64,000 nt of DNA from Melitaea cinxia (lineage: Eukaryota; Arthropoda; Insecta; Lepidoptera; Nymphalidae), in contig NC_059398.1 in NCBI RefSeq assembly GCF_905220565.1, forward strand, positions 11,491,210 to 11,555,209, written 5' to 3'. Position 1 is the first letter of the stretch; every line of letters begins with the position of its first letter. Positions 1 to 10,392 of the stretch are shown here, piece after piece. Below the pieces are notes generated by a model that saw only the letters and a list, made by a program, of their open reading frames with translations, searched no databases and was not told where the DNA came from. The translations under genes and the position numbers were made by a program.

Positions 1-62
1 AATTACAGTTAAGTTTTTTGTTATAAATACAACATCAACATTTAGTCTTCACTTTTAGCACG

Positions 63-68
63 TTTATT
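63..68 (-). promoter_or_regulatory. Polyadenylation signal of the metalloprotease gene
   Basis: TTTATT on the plus strand reads AATAAA on the minus strand, about 125 bp downstream of the stop codon at 193. The spacing and orientation fit a 3' end signal. In AT-rich DNA this hexamer also arises by chance. Confidence 0.45.
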
Positions 69-192
69 ATTTAGAACTTTGTAAGATGAAATTTTGAGTT
101 TTAGATAAGTTATGAAAAATAACACTTTATAGTCAACGGTGACACCAAATATCTTTCAATTATTTAAAGTCTTAGTACTACACTTTAAAGTT

Positions 193-1962
193 TCAATAGG
201 AAAATGTTTGTTTTAATACATTTCCTAGATCGTCTTCAACCACAATGGTTAACACTTTCGTTTTTGGCGAAAAAGTAAACGGTACTAAAAATCGCTTTTC
301 TGGCAGTGGGTTTGTGAATTCATACGAATCTAAGACCATACCATTAGAATCGTCTCTTACTTCAACAATACGTATACCGGCGGTCGATATTATCATCATT
401 TTATTTTTGTCAAATTTTAAGTATCTTGTTATAGCTTGTCTCTCTCTGCCATACTCATTGTTAAACCAACGATGATAAGACAAAAGTACTGCACAGTTCC
501 TTGTCCAAAATGTAGAATCGTTCCCATTATTGCGATTGAGGTTTTTCTTGGACTCAGAAAGCCTATTATTGGTAATCGTTGAATAAACACTAGATGGCCT
601 TGTTATAGGTGTGACGTTTGGACTCCGTCTTACAATATCAGACTTTGACATCGATGCAAAATTACCTAATGTAGTTTTACTTCGTGGGCCTAAGACTCGT
701 AATGGTTCTGCTACATTCATAGTTACACTGATATTACGTTGAAGAGAAACCGTAGAATGTTGAACTGGTTTACCATTATAGTTATTCATATTGTCTTTTA
801 TTACAGTTGATTTTCTTTCTCCAACAATAAATACGCGATCGAGATTGTCAAAACCTCTTCCCATAATACCATCTTTTGTATGACCAAGGTCGAACGTATG
901 GCCCAGTTCATGCAACACAGATCCTAAAGTTGTAGCAAAACATCCACCTAATGTTCCTCTATATCCACTGTCATCCATGAAGCGGCGAGAATTAACGGGT
1001 GAAACGTCAAGAAATCTTAGAGTTATTTCTTCAACAGATGTGGGCCACGTATACAAGCAAGCGGTGCCAAACAATGCTAAGCCACCTCCACCTAAAGCTG
1101 CGTACGCTTCTGTCAAAGAAACTATTTCATCGTGAGTCATTTGTTTGTCTATATCAGTACCTTTAAACCTAGTACATGAAATAAACCCTAGGAATTTTCT
1201 TTCATTGCTCCCTAAATCAGAAAGCATTAGTTCTCTACCAAAATGTGACCATAATTCACCTTGCCTCATTTTTCTTGCTTTATTTACGTTCAAATTGCTT
1301 CGAAACACAATACATTCTGGTTTTCTTGAGTTAACTTCGTATTCAAGCTGAAATGTTTTTCTTCCATATCCACTTTCATAAAGTTTCTCAGCTGTGATGC
1401 TCTGTATTAATTTAGCTCCAAGTGATATACGAGAGCAGGCGCTTTCAATTGAATTATCAACATCAGAAGGACTTTGAAAACATCCGTCATGTCCTTGACA
1501 AATTATATATACAGGTGTTACTTTAAGATTTGTTCGCCTAGGTTCATATACTAAAAACAATGTCTTTTTTTGTGAAGAAAATTCTATACTGACTTCATTT
1601 TCACCTCGTTTTAATTCAACTATTATTTTGAACTCTCTATTGTAAATCTCCCAAAGGGATTCATTCTTATTTCCGTTGTGCGAAACAGAACATTTAACTT
1701 TTTCTTTATTATTGCAAGCTCCGCTAGTTAATAGCCCCTTGATTAGGATAAGGGAATAGTTAACTGTCTCTCCATTTTGGAAATTTGTGACAAATATAGC
1801 CGAGTCTTGTTCATTTTTATTTTCTTCATTCGTTCGGTTGTCCATTACCTGAAATTTTTCATACATATACTGCACATTAAAATCACGAGTGTCGGTTGAT
1901 CTTTGTTGATTGACCTTGTTATTATTTCGTACCAGTGCAAGTCTCGAAGTTATACTTTTCAT
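193..1962 (-). CDS. Zinc metalloprotease-like protein, YIL108W/Metallopep family
   Basis: The 589-residue reading frame is uninterrupted and contains no intron. Residues 351-361 form HELGHTFDLGH, a metzincin-like zinc site with three histidines (351, 355, 361) and the catalytic glutamate 352. A possible Met-turn (GIMGRG) follows a few residues later. The region in front of it, with IICQGHDGCFQSP and the Gly-rich ALGGGGLALFG, resembles the Metallopep family (yeast YIL108W and insect homologues). The biological role of that family is poorly known. I see no clear signal peptide or membrane segment, so a cytosolic protein is likely. The start is supported by an in-frame TAA four codons upstream (1972-1974). 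The site departs from the classical HExxHxxGxxH, with Asp where Gly usually stands. The C-terminal third (about 400-500) is Ser/Asn-rich and probably flexible. It is the only non-P450 host gene I can support here. Confidence 0.85.
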   Translation of the reverse strand: MKSITSRLALVRNNNKVNQQRSTDTRDFNVQYMYEKFQVMDNRTNEENKNEQDSAIFVTNFQNGETVNYSLILIKGLLTSGACNNKEKVKCSVSHNGNKNESLWEIYNREFKIIVELKRGENEVSIEFSSQKKTLFLVYEPRRTNLKVTPVYIICQGHDGCFQSPSDVDNSIESACSRISLGAKLIQSITAEKLYESGYGRKTFQLEYEVNSRKPECIVFRSNLNVNKARKMRQGELWSHFGRELMLSDLGSNERKFLGFISCTRFKGTDIDKQMTHDEIVSLTEAYAALGGGGLALFGTACLYTWPTSVEEITLRFLDVSPVNSRRFMDDSGYRGTLGGCFATTLGSVLHELGHTFDLGHTKDGIMGRGFDNLDRVFIVGERKSTVIKDNMNNYNGKPVQHSTVSLQRNISVTMNVAEPLRVLGPRSKTTLGNFASMSKSDIVRRSPNVTPITRPSSVYSTITNNRLSESKKNLNRNNGNDSTFWTRNCAVLLSYHRWFNNEYGRERQAITRYLKFDKNKMMIISTAGIRIVEVRDDSNGMVLDSYEFTNPLPEKRFLVPFTFSPKTKVLTIVVEDDLGNVLKQTFSY

Positions 1963-2145
1963 ATAATTAGGTTAAGCAGGTAATATTATTATCTTTTTCT
2001 TTGACGAAGACTGTTATCAAAAGTATATTCCAAACGATACTATTGCAATTATTTATCTGGCTATATTTTTATTAGTCATATTTAAATATTTTTGTCACTA
2101 AAAGTCGTCGTAAATGAATTGTTTCGCACTGAACAGTGACTCACC

Positions 2146-2400
2146 ATGATGCGGTTAACGTGGAGCGCGCAGAACCGGCGCGGCGGGAGGACTGCGGGTG
2201 AGGGCGGTGCGGCGCGACGGCGGAACGGCTGCTACTCGCCAGTGTGCAGCGTCAAATCTCCTCACTTCCTCCTGAGCCGATTGAACGGTTTGTTAGAGTG
2301 CGCATGCCCAGCGATGCAGACCGACGCGCTTTGTAACGATTGCGACGCCCGCCGAAGGTTCAGACTTGCTGTCTCCGGCGCCAAGAGGGAAATTTAAACG
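2146..2400. promoter_or_regulatory. GC-rich island upstream of the metalloprotease gene
   Basis: About 250 bp with far more G+C and CpG than the flanks, lying 180-440 bp upstream of the metalloprotease start codon. Its position suits a promoter or a 5' UTR exon of that gene. A plus-strand frame of 83 codons is open here but resembles no family I know, and open frames are expected in GC-rich DNA. I infer a regulatory role. Confidence 0.4.
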
Positions 2401-2659
2401 ATGCGATGCAGCAAATGTAAACCTTAATGCGTCATCGTTGTTAATAATTTATTTCTATTGTATCACAACATTACTTTCATGACTTGTAAGTCATAGAAGT
2501 CTTCTATGACTTTAAGTACACTTTGTAAGCGAAGTTGCAATAATGAAAAAGGCATATTAAAATTTTAAGAAACGTGTATTGTACTTTTATGATTTTTTTT
2601 TAAATATAATACACTTTATTTATGAAAATGTATTATGAAAATTTCTCTTTTTTAAATAA

Positions 2660-2870
2660 CTTATATATAAAATTCTCGTGTCACAATATTGGTTACTATA
2701 CTCCTTCGAAACGGATTGACCGATTTTAATTAAATTTTGTGTGCATGTCGGGTGGATTTCAGAATCGACCAACATCTATTTTTCATACCCCTATGTAATA
2801 AAGAGGGAAGATTAATGGGGTCAAACCCATATATACAATATGACAAAACAACGTTTGCGGGGTAAGCTAG
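2660..2870 (+). mobile_element. Helitron-like short element, GTCAGCTAG family
   Basis: It starts near TATATAAAATTCTCGTGTCAC and ends in CTAG (2867-2870) followed by T, as Helitrons do. The interior holds the family words 'CTCCTTCGAAACGG' and 'ATTTTGTGTGCATG' and an inverted pair near the 3' end. Related copies lie at 21083, 23627, 32569, 37397 and 59660. It encodes no protein, so it is non-autonomous. Confidence 0.65.
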
Positions 2871-3273
2871 TATATATAAATATAATATAATATAAAATAC
2901 CTAAACGCTAAATACATTTAAACATAGAGCGACATGGATGCTCTTTGCTTTTAGATCATTATCCATGACAGTTCCGTATTCAATGGCCTTAACTAGGATA
3001 GGACGTGTGGATAGGTCTTAAAAAATACCCACTAACACCTAACTATAGATAGTCCTATAACTCTTTTGACTAAAACAAATAAGTATTAATATGGAATCGT
3101 ATCACTACACTAATTTCTTTAAAAATGAATATTATCCGCATATAACGTACATTACTTATGTACAAATATTGTAACGCCTAATGGGTTTTGGTTGTAAATT
3201 CTTAGATCGTTAATTTAGTTGATAAAAAAGTGAAGGAGAATAATAAATATTTATATTGGACTAGATGTACGTA

Positions 3274-3310
3274 CTCCTCGGTTTAACCCAACGTGTGTTA
3301 AACCGAGGAG
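3274..3310. repeat. Perfect 14-bp inverted repeat
   Basis: CTCCTCGGTTTAAC (3274-3287) is followed by a 9-nt loop and by its exact reverse complement (3297-3310). The stem is much richer in GC than its AT-rich flanks. I recognise no family. It could be the remnant of a palindromic mobile element or a transcribed hairpin. Confidence 0.6.
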
Positions 3311-3527
3311 AATTTAAGAAAAAATTGTACTAAAATATTATTATAGCCTTTAACCTTCCTCAATAAATGGATGGATAATCCTATCTAATACTGAAATAAT
3401 TTTTTAAATCGGACGAGTAGTTCCTGAGATTAGCGCGTTCAAGTAAACAAACAAACATGAAAACAAACTCGTCAGCTTTATAATATTAGTATAGATTGTA
3501 AGAATTTTGATAATATAATAATTTTTA

Positions 3528-3640
3528 CGAGTCAGATGGCGCAGTTCGTAGTGACCATGCGCTCTGCTTCGGGGGTTATGGGTTCGATTCCCGAAAAGAA
3601 TTCTTTTTATCGTAGAATGTTTTTCATTGTAAATTGTAGC
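3528..3640 (+). mobile_element. tRNA-derived SINE head, decayed
   Basis: The stretch reads like a tRNA-derived pol III promoter: a box-A-like segment (ATGGCGCAGTTCG) followed by a box B (GGTTCGATTCC, about 3582-3592). It does not fold as an intact tRNA. The downstream body (to about 3700) is diverged. It is probably a SINE copy rather than a tRNA gene. Confidence 0.55.
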
Positions 3641-3815
3641 CGTGTTTATGCGCTCACGTAAGGTATCATCATGAGGAACAAGTCAATCAACGTAGCAACA
3701 AATTACAACATATTACACCTACATAACCCCTCATCGAAAGGAACGCAGTTAGAACAATAAAGGCTTTAAGTTTAAAATTTGTCACAGTACGTCTATTACT
3801 CATCTAAAGCTTATT

Positions 3816-4360
3816 GCTATTTCTAGGGCACTATCCTATATTACATTAATAAATAGTAACAAATTTGTCATTTTAACTGATTCTAGAAGTGCTCTTCAAC
3901 ACGTGGCTCGGTGTTCCTCTTATTTAAGAGGTACTTCGATAGCTTACGAGATTATTAAAACTAATGAAGATTTAACCTCTCATTCAAAGGAGGTAATTCT
4001 ACAATGGCCTTCCTCTCATGTTGGATTGTCTGGAAATGAGGAAGTAGACATATTGGCAAAACAAGCATGTACTGATGGTGATATTGTAAACGATATGCCT
4101 TTCTTCACCGACTGTTTGCATCTAATTAAAATATACTGTTTTGATATGTGGAAAATTTATTTGGATGAGCGATCAGTGGAGAAGGGCATATGGTACAGAA
4201 CCATACAGAATGATCTTGGAGAATACCATGGCTTGATAAATGCAAGCTGAGTAGGAATACGTTAACCATAGCATTTAGACTCCATTCCGGTCACATTACT
4301 TACCTTAGGAACAGTTCATGTGTTGATGTTATAGATAAAAAAAATGTGCATAATTTACAA
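3816..4360 (+). pseudogene. Non-LTR retrotransposon fragment, RNase H domain
   Basis: In frame from 3816, the translation gives ISRALSYITLINSNKFVILT followed by DSRSALQHV, then an IVLQWPSSHVG-like stretch and GNEEVDILAKQA. These are the Asp-containing core motifs of a retrotransposon RNase H domain. The frame shifts near 4225 and continues as WLDKCKLSRNTLTIAFRLHSGH, typical of the end of the pol protein in the Jockey/I group of LINEs. The reverse transcriptase upstream is missing, so this is a 5'-truncated, dead copy. Confidence 0.8.
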
Positions 4361-4453
4361 ACGGCACTCGGCAGAAGTGAAAGTTCTGAAAAGTAGCCTA
4401 CGTGAGATCTTTTCAACGAGATTATAAAATAATGTATAATATATTTTATCTCA

Positions 4454-4481
4454 CTACTATAGTTGTACATTACTATAGTAG
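4454..4481. repeat. Short perfect hairpin
   Basis: CTACTATAGT and its exact complement ACTATAGTAG flank an 8-nt loop that itself contains TGTACA. No function can be assigned. Such AT-rich hairpins are common in non-coding DNA. Confidence 0.5.
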
Positions 4482-5640
4482 CACTATACATTTATGTGTT
4501 TGTTTCTTTTTTGTGACGCATTTTCGTTTCATCGAGTTTTAAATCACAACAATGCTCAACAAGTTTCACTTTAAAATATTGGTTATATTAATATTTGACG
4601 AGTACTTTTAATACGATGCCTACACCTTTTAGTTTTTTGTTTTCGTTGAAGTTTCGTTTCGTTTAAGTATGAACTAAAGTCTAGAAAATAGTTAAAATTA
4701 TGAATACCATCTACAACACATAGTTAAGCTATGACTTAATACTTTTAAATTTTTTTCTGCGTCATACAATGGACTAAAATGAATAAGTGTCTTTTATATA
4801 AATTTTAATCAAAGGCATAATAATCACGACGATTTATTATACATTAAGGTTATCATTACACATTGGATAGTAGATGCAATTTAGTTTCCTATAGATAGCA
4901 TACGCGCATGTGTTGTGAGCGCATCTATCTTCTGTCACAAATATTCTCAGGTCAATTTTCTCTCGTGTCATATTTAGCCTATATACCCCGAGATGGTGTT
5001 TGGTTCTTATATTATCTTCCTTGTATGATAATTAATTTCGTAGTGATTACGAAAATTGGATTATTTGATTTAAATATATAATTATAAATTGTATTTTTTT
5101 AAGTTTGATTAATGACTTAATTTAATTTTCAGTATATCAACAGTCCAGCAACATACATAAAAAATTCCACGTCCTAATCGATTGACTATACATCGCCGAC
5201 TGTAAACTGCTGAACCTATAAAGGAACGGCATACCGTATGCATTTATTAGGTAATAGTGTTTTATGAGGTATCTATAACGTCTACTGTAATATAGGTAGT
5301 ACATAATATATGGGTAATATATATATGTATATGGGTAGTTTGTCGTACGATCATTTCGACTAAGGGCTTTTAAAAATCAGTACAATTAGTTAAGAGAGTA
5401 AAGTATTTAGTATACTAATACCAAGTAGGTATCCTTATCGTTTCTGACTGTTACTATAAAATTAGATGTTATACTTTGTGATGAGAATTTATAATTTGAT
5501 TATTTTATTCTTGGACTTTTGTTGCGGCGATATAAAGAAATAAACCTCATAGTAATTGATAAATATATAAATATGTTTACACACACCCACAAACACACAC
5601 ACACACATACACAAACGTAATATGTACGATAAATATGTAC
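4482..5640. other. AT-rich intergenic DNA
   Basis: I see no gene here. A short CA microsatellite sits at about 5578-5608. The rest is AT-rich and of no recognised repeat family. Confidence 0.6.
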
Positions 5641-5644
5641 AGAA

Positions 5645-6146
5645 ACTTATTACACCCAAACTGAGTGTGGGAATTAAATCCCCAGTCCTTGTGCGGAAAG
5701 TAGGGTCTATCCCAAGTGCGAAACGAACCAGTCGCCATATTTCTTAACGACGTAGTGATGTCACTACCACTCTGGATATTACTATATTTCAATACAGTTA
5801 AAGGTTCCCTCATAATTAACATAAGCTCAAATTGTAGGGGTTGACGGAATGAATTTAATAAAAATATTTCTGTTTGGTCTGGGTGTCTGTCTTTGTGAAT
5901 CTCTCCACCGTGTCTTGGAGAGCACGTTAAGGTTATTATTATTAACATCTGGTAGCGATCGTTACTCATAGAAGAGAATATATTTTAAATAACACATTTT
6001 ATAATTCTGTACATTATTTTTAGTGCAATAAAGTATATAATAATATATCCGCCAAACTGCTGTGGAGCAGCGTGGTGGATTAAGATCTGATCCTTTTCCT
6101 ACATGGAGGAAGAAACCTATACGGAGCAGTGGGATGTTACAGGCCG
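5645..6146 (+). mobile_element. tRNA-derived SINE, diverged, 'AATATTACAGGC' family
   Basis: The stretch from about 5870 (GGTCTGGGTGTCTGTC) through GAGAGCACGTTAAGG, AGCGATCGTTACTCATAG, ATATCCGCCAA and TGGAGCAGCGTGGTGGATTA to GGGATGTTACAGGC (6146) follows, in the same order, the copies at 14878, 25165, 51990 and 54703. It carries AT-rich insertions near 5980-6040. The head near 5660-5730 is poorly preserved. The short open frames in it are repeat-derived, not genes. Confidence 0.65.
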
Positions 6147-7249
6147 AATCGTGATCAAGCACTCAGCCATCTCGGTCAAAAAGAAAGATTACTTCGACTT
6201 CACAAGAAAGGACTTATACGTTACTAATCGGTATAAAAAAAAAATACAAAACCACCATAGAATTCTTATATTTAACAGGACACGCGACTTTTTCGAGTGT
6301 ACAGAAGCGACCTAGCAATTTGATCTAAGATTCTCCAATTTCGTAAGGAAGACTTACGTATCTAAAAAGCAGCATTTATACGCTACAAGATTAAACGTAG
6401 CTTAGAAACCTTGTATCAAGTGCATTATAAGGTCTATACCTAGTAGTATAAGTTAACAACTGTACTTGTCTGTGTTTCTAGATACATATGTAATTTTTTT
6501 AGAAAATGTATTTCAAGTAACATTGTAATGTCCTATAGGTAGATGAAAGATATGATGTAGTTGTTGTGGATAAGATTAAAAATGAAAATTTAGTTTATCA
6601 AAGTTAATGAAAGGTTGCCGGTGTCATAGCAACTATAGAGTTGTACTCTTGATTTTACGGAAATAAGTGATTTTACCATTAAGCTATAGCAATAACAGCT
6701 AGACATTGAAAAATGTCTTAAGGTATCTACATAGATCTATATACTACAAGATCAGTCAACGTTAATTATTATCAATATGCGTACGAATATTTTTGATACA
6801 TTATGTTAATATATCGACAGGGACAATCACCTTGTCATATCATTGATTATGTTTCTAACTTATTGTAACATACTCATGGGTACATACATATGTGCAGTGT
6901 CGAAACAATCTGTTGCGCAATATCATATTGTTGTCGATGGTTTATTTCAGCTATAAGCAGTAAGTATTACAGCTTATAACCTTCTTAGATACTTAACTTC
7001 AAACACGTATAGATTTTTTTTAAATTAATCCAGTAGATCAGCAAAGACTTAGCAAGCGTAAACGTCATAATTATGTTTCAGGCGAATTGTTAAACTATTT
7101 TTTTTTAATCGAACACATCTTATCTAACTGGTATTTGTAATCGTATAATTAGCTGAACATGATACTACGGGTTGTTTATATTCTTAGAAATGCAAACCTG
7201 CAAGTCGATCAACATTCCCATGAATGATATGTGATGATGAGTCGGGTGC
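6147..7249. other. AT-rich intergenic DNA, nothing recognised
   Basis: No reading frame, RNA gene or repeat family that I can support. Confidence 0.55.
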
Positions 7250-7415
7250 ATTAAGTTGAGGACAGTTTGCAGGAGTCGGTCGTTGTCCCAGTGAACGCAG
7301 CACTTTCGCTTTTATCGGCGAATGAACCCGGCCCATTACTATCGCGCTCACGCGTTTACACCATTACGCAGCTGGTCGCTTTTGGTGCGTTACCGCGTCG
7401 GTATGCATGCTAATC
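7250..7415. promoter_or_regulatory. GC-rich island
   Basis: About 165 bp with raised G+C and CpG between AT-rich flanks, ending in an octamer-like ATGCATGCTAAT. No coding frame is recognisable. It is a candidate for a conserved regulatory element; only alignment with related species can tell. Confidence 0.3.
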
Positions 7416-7589
7416 TCCATTTTTTTAGGGCTGTGGTGTTTAGATTTCACTAGGCTATACTGTGGTTACGCATTTCTATTTCGTGATTAGTAAAGATATT
7501 TTATTTCTGAATTTTAATTACGCTACGGTAAATGTACTTAACTAAATTATTATATCATTAAATTTAAGAGAAGAAACTAGTATAATACG

Positions 7590-7890
7590 TGAACTCATGT
7601 GTGTTTTCCATAGTCACCACCCTGGGCAGACCGGTTGGTGACCGCAGAGCTGGCTTTGTCGCACCGAAGACGCCGCTGCCCGTTTTCGGTCTGTGTATTT
7701 CAAAGCCAGCAGTTGGATGGTTATCCCACTATCAGTAAGCTTTATAAGTTCCAAGGTGGTTGTGGAACTGTGTTAGCCCTTAGTCACCTCTTAAGACACC
7801 CACGGAAAGAGAAGGGTAGCTATATTCTTTACTGCCGTAACCACAAAGCATGGGATGAGCACGCTTTGTGGCTTCTTTGCAAATATAATA
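7590..7890 (-). mobile_element. LINE-tail/SINE-like repeat, 'CTGGGCAGG' family
   Basis: It shares GTGAACTCATGTG, CCGCAGAGCTGGCTTTGTC, CAGTTGGATGGTTATCCC and the closing 'CGTAACCACA' with copies at 24795, 36872 and 54393. The copy at 54393 lies in the other orientation and ends in a (GAT)n tail, which sets the element's direction. The 86-codon open frame over this stretch is repeat sequence and recurs in the other copies. Confidence 0.7.
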
Positions 7891-8941
7891 CTTAACAATT
7901 AAGGATTGATAAAAGAAGAAAGTGCCATTTCCACTAACATTTTTTAAATTATTTAAAGTTAAACCTCGCTTATGCTATGTGAAAGGGTCAAAACTTCATA
8001 ATTAATGAGTAATTATTTCATTTAAAACTTTTAAACAATGTTATTTTAAATTCCATTTTAGCGTCAAAATAATTTTTTATCTTTTATCACGTTCTCTTTA
8101 AAATGGCATGTTAAGTGCAGGAAATCTTCATGCTGTTAGGTCTGGTTGCATTCGGCTTGCATAGGTGGGGTCGAAATTTTTTCGTAGGTATCTCTTCCAT
8201 TCTTTTCAGTCATCTGTCATCTGGCATTTTTATATATTGTCTGTTGCTCTCATTCTATCATACCTCTACTAAAATTGATATAGTTCTCAATATAAAATTT
8301 TAATCCCCTTGATAAATAGATGTTGATACAATAATAATCATATCAATACTGATGTCTGGCTTTATCTCCGTATTTGCCAACCGTTAAATTTTGAATATTC
8401 ATTATTTTGTAACTTTGTTTGAATTTTTTATGGTAATTTAATATTTTATGGTTTATTATAAGTTATTTTATATATCCAAAGTAGCTACAGAACTGAATTA
8501 TATCTGTTGAGCAATCAATAAGGATTGACAATAGCGAACAAAGTCTTGTCAAGTGTGTATATTATTGAACAAATAAGAGAAAAAGGGAAGAGAATATTTA
8601 CTTGAGTGTAAACTTAATTAAAGTTGACTCCCCAAGAAACCAAAATTAATAATGTTTTCTTTAAATATATGACGTACTTTTTAATTATTTTTGAACGATA
8701 TGTAATAAATATGCCATATATCAAGCATGAATATAGCACTAATAGGAGCGAAACAGTAACAGTAAACGCATATGCTCCATTGCTAAGTCGAGCGAGAGTA
8801 AAATATCGAACACTAGGGAAATAAAGATTTGAATTCCCATTTAATAGTTCGGTTTCACCCAACTAAGGAGTTTTCTTCAGATAAAGAATAAAGCTTAATA
8901 CGGTTTAATAAAATAATTAAGTAATTAGGTTATTTGTATAA
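7891..8941. other. AT-rich intergenic DNA, nothing recognised
   Basis: No gene or known repeat seen. The small open frames here (60-80 codons) are antisense to one another and look random. Confidence 0.5.
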
Positions 8942-10392
8942 TCTATATAAAAGCGAAAGGTCAAAAGGTGAAAAGGTGTCCAAATAATGTATTTTTAGAA
9001 AGCAACTCCCTTTTGGGGTTAAAACGGGGGATGGTAGGTTGACTCACTCATCACAAAATCTCCGAAACTATAACACCTACAAACTTGAAATTTAGCAGGT
9101 AGACTCCTTATAGGGCGTAGATATCCGCTAAGAACTGATTTTATGAAATTCGACCCCTAAGGGGATAAAACGGGGGTTGGAAGTTTGTGTGAAAGTCTCA
9201 TCTTTTTGAAGTAAGAGACTTGAAATTTAAAATGTATGCCTCATAGACGATGAGGAGGTGTTCAAATAATTTATCTTTAGAAATCAACTCCCTTTTGGGG
9301 TTAAAACGGGGGATGGTAGGTTTACTCACTCATCGCGAAATCTTCGATATTATAACACCTACAAACATGAAATTTGGCAAAAAGGCTCCTTACAGGGCGT
9401 AGACCTTCGCTAAGAAGGGATTTTACGAAATTCGACCCCTAAGGGGGTAAAACGGGGGTTGGATGTTTGTATGAAAGTCCTATGTTTTTGAAGTAAGATA
9501 CTTGAAATTTGAAACGTATGCTCTATAGATGGTGAGAAGGTGTACAAATAATGTATCTTTAGAAATCACCTCCCTTTTGGGGTTAAACGGGGGATGGTAG
9601 GTTGACTCACTCATCACGAAATCTCCGAAACTATAACAGCTACAAACTTGAAATTTTGCAGATAGGTAGGATTTTATGAAACTCGTCCCCTAAGGGGATA
9701 AAACGGGGGTTGGAAGTATGCTCTATAGATGGTGAGGAAGTATCCACATAATACATCGTAATCTATATATATATAAAAGAGAAAGGTCACTGACTCACTC
9801 ATCACGAGAACTCAAAAACCGCTGGATGGTCCATCCATCCAAGATGAACAAAGATGAAATTTGGCAGGGAGGTAGATTAGTAGACATCCGCTAAGAACGG
9901 ATTTTGCGATATTCCACCGCTAAGGGGGTTTAATTGGGGTTGATAGTTTGTATGAAACATATACAGCAGCTATAAGTTCACCTGATAGATTATTTATATT
10001 GCGGCCTGAAAATAAAACTAAAAATGTGGTGTATAGGAGGTTTTATAAAAATAACTATTAAATTATACTAAATTGTGCTTTTGAAAAAGTTACTCAGTGT
10101 GATAAGCATTTTAAGTGATTGAAATAAAAAAATAATTTGCGTTTAACATCTTAATAGTAATTCATATCTTCATAACCAAAAATAAAACAAAGTACCCAAA
10201 AGCTTATGTGATCGATTACCTCAAAATCTACTGAACGGATTTTCATGCGGTTTCACCAATGGAGAGAGGGCTTCAAGAGGAAGGTTTACGGCACGGCTAA
10301 GCCGATTTTGATGAGAGTTTCACTGGAAGTTTGCCGGGAAAATTTTTGTGAGACACTGATTTCAACGCGGGCGAAGCCGCGGGCACAGCTAG
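8942..10392 (+). mobile_element. Non-autonomous Helitron with internal tandem repeats
   Basis: The element starts with TC (8942-8943) after a host A and ends with CTAG (10389-10392) before a host T, the classical Helitron termini. Seven bases before CTAG lies a hairpin, with stem CGCGG (10366-10370), loop GCGAAG and stem CCGCG (10377-10381), as expected for a Helitron 3' end. It encodes no Rep/helicase, so it must have been moved in trans. At about 1.45 kb it is much longer than its relatives (about 320 bp at 32246) because of an internal tandem array. Confidence 0.7.
8976..9740 (+). repeat. 282-bp tandem repeat inside the Helitron
   Basis: Three units start at 8976, 9258 and 9540, so the first two are exactly 282 bp long. 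The third is cut to about 200 bp by an internal deletion. Each carries CTCCCTTTTGGGG, ACGGGGGATGGTAGGTT and a second 'CGACCCCTAAGGGG' block. A diverged related segment follows at 9770-9950. Confidence 0.85.

Noticed and set aside
5577..5969. 130-codon minus-strand frame
   Set aside because: It lies over a diverged SINE and CA microsatellite. The peptide SNDRYQM...CSPRHGG recurs in the other SINE copies (14,931; 25,261).
9785..9797. AGGTCACTGACTC as an EcRE
   Set aside because: One mismatch in the core and located inside a Helitron repeat that is present in many copies.
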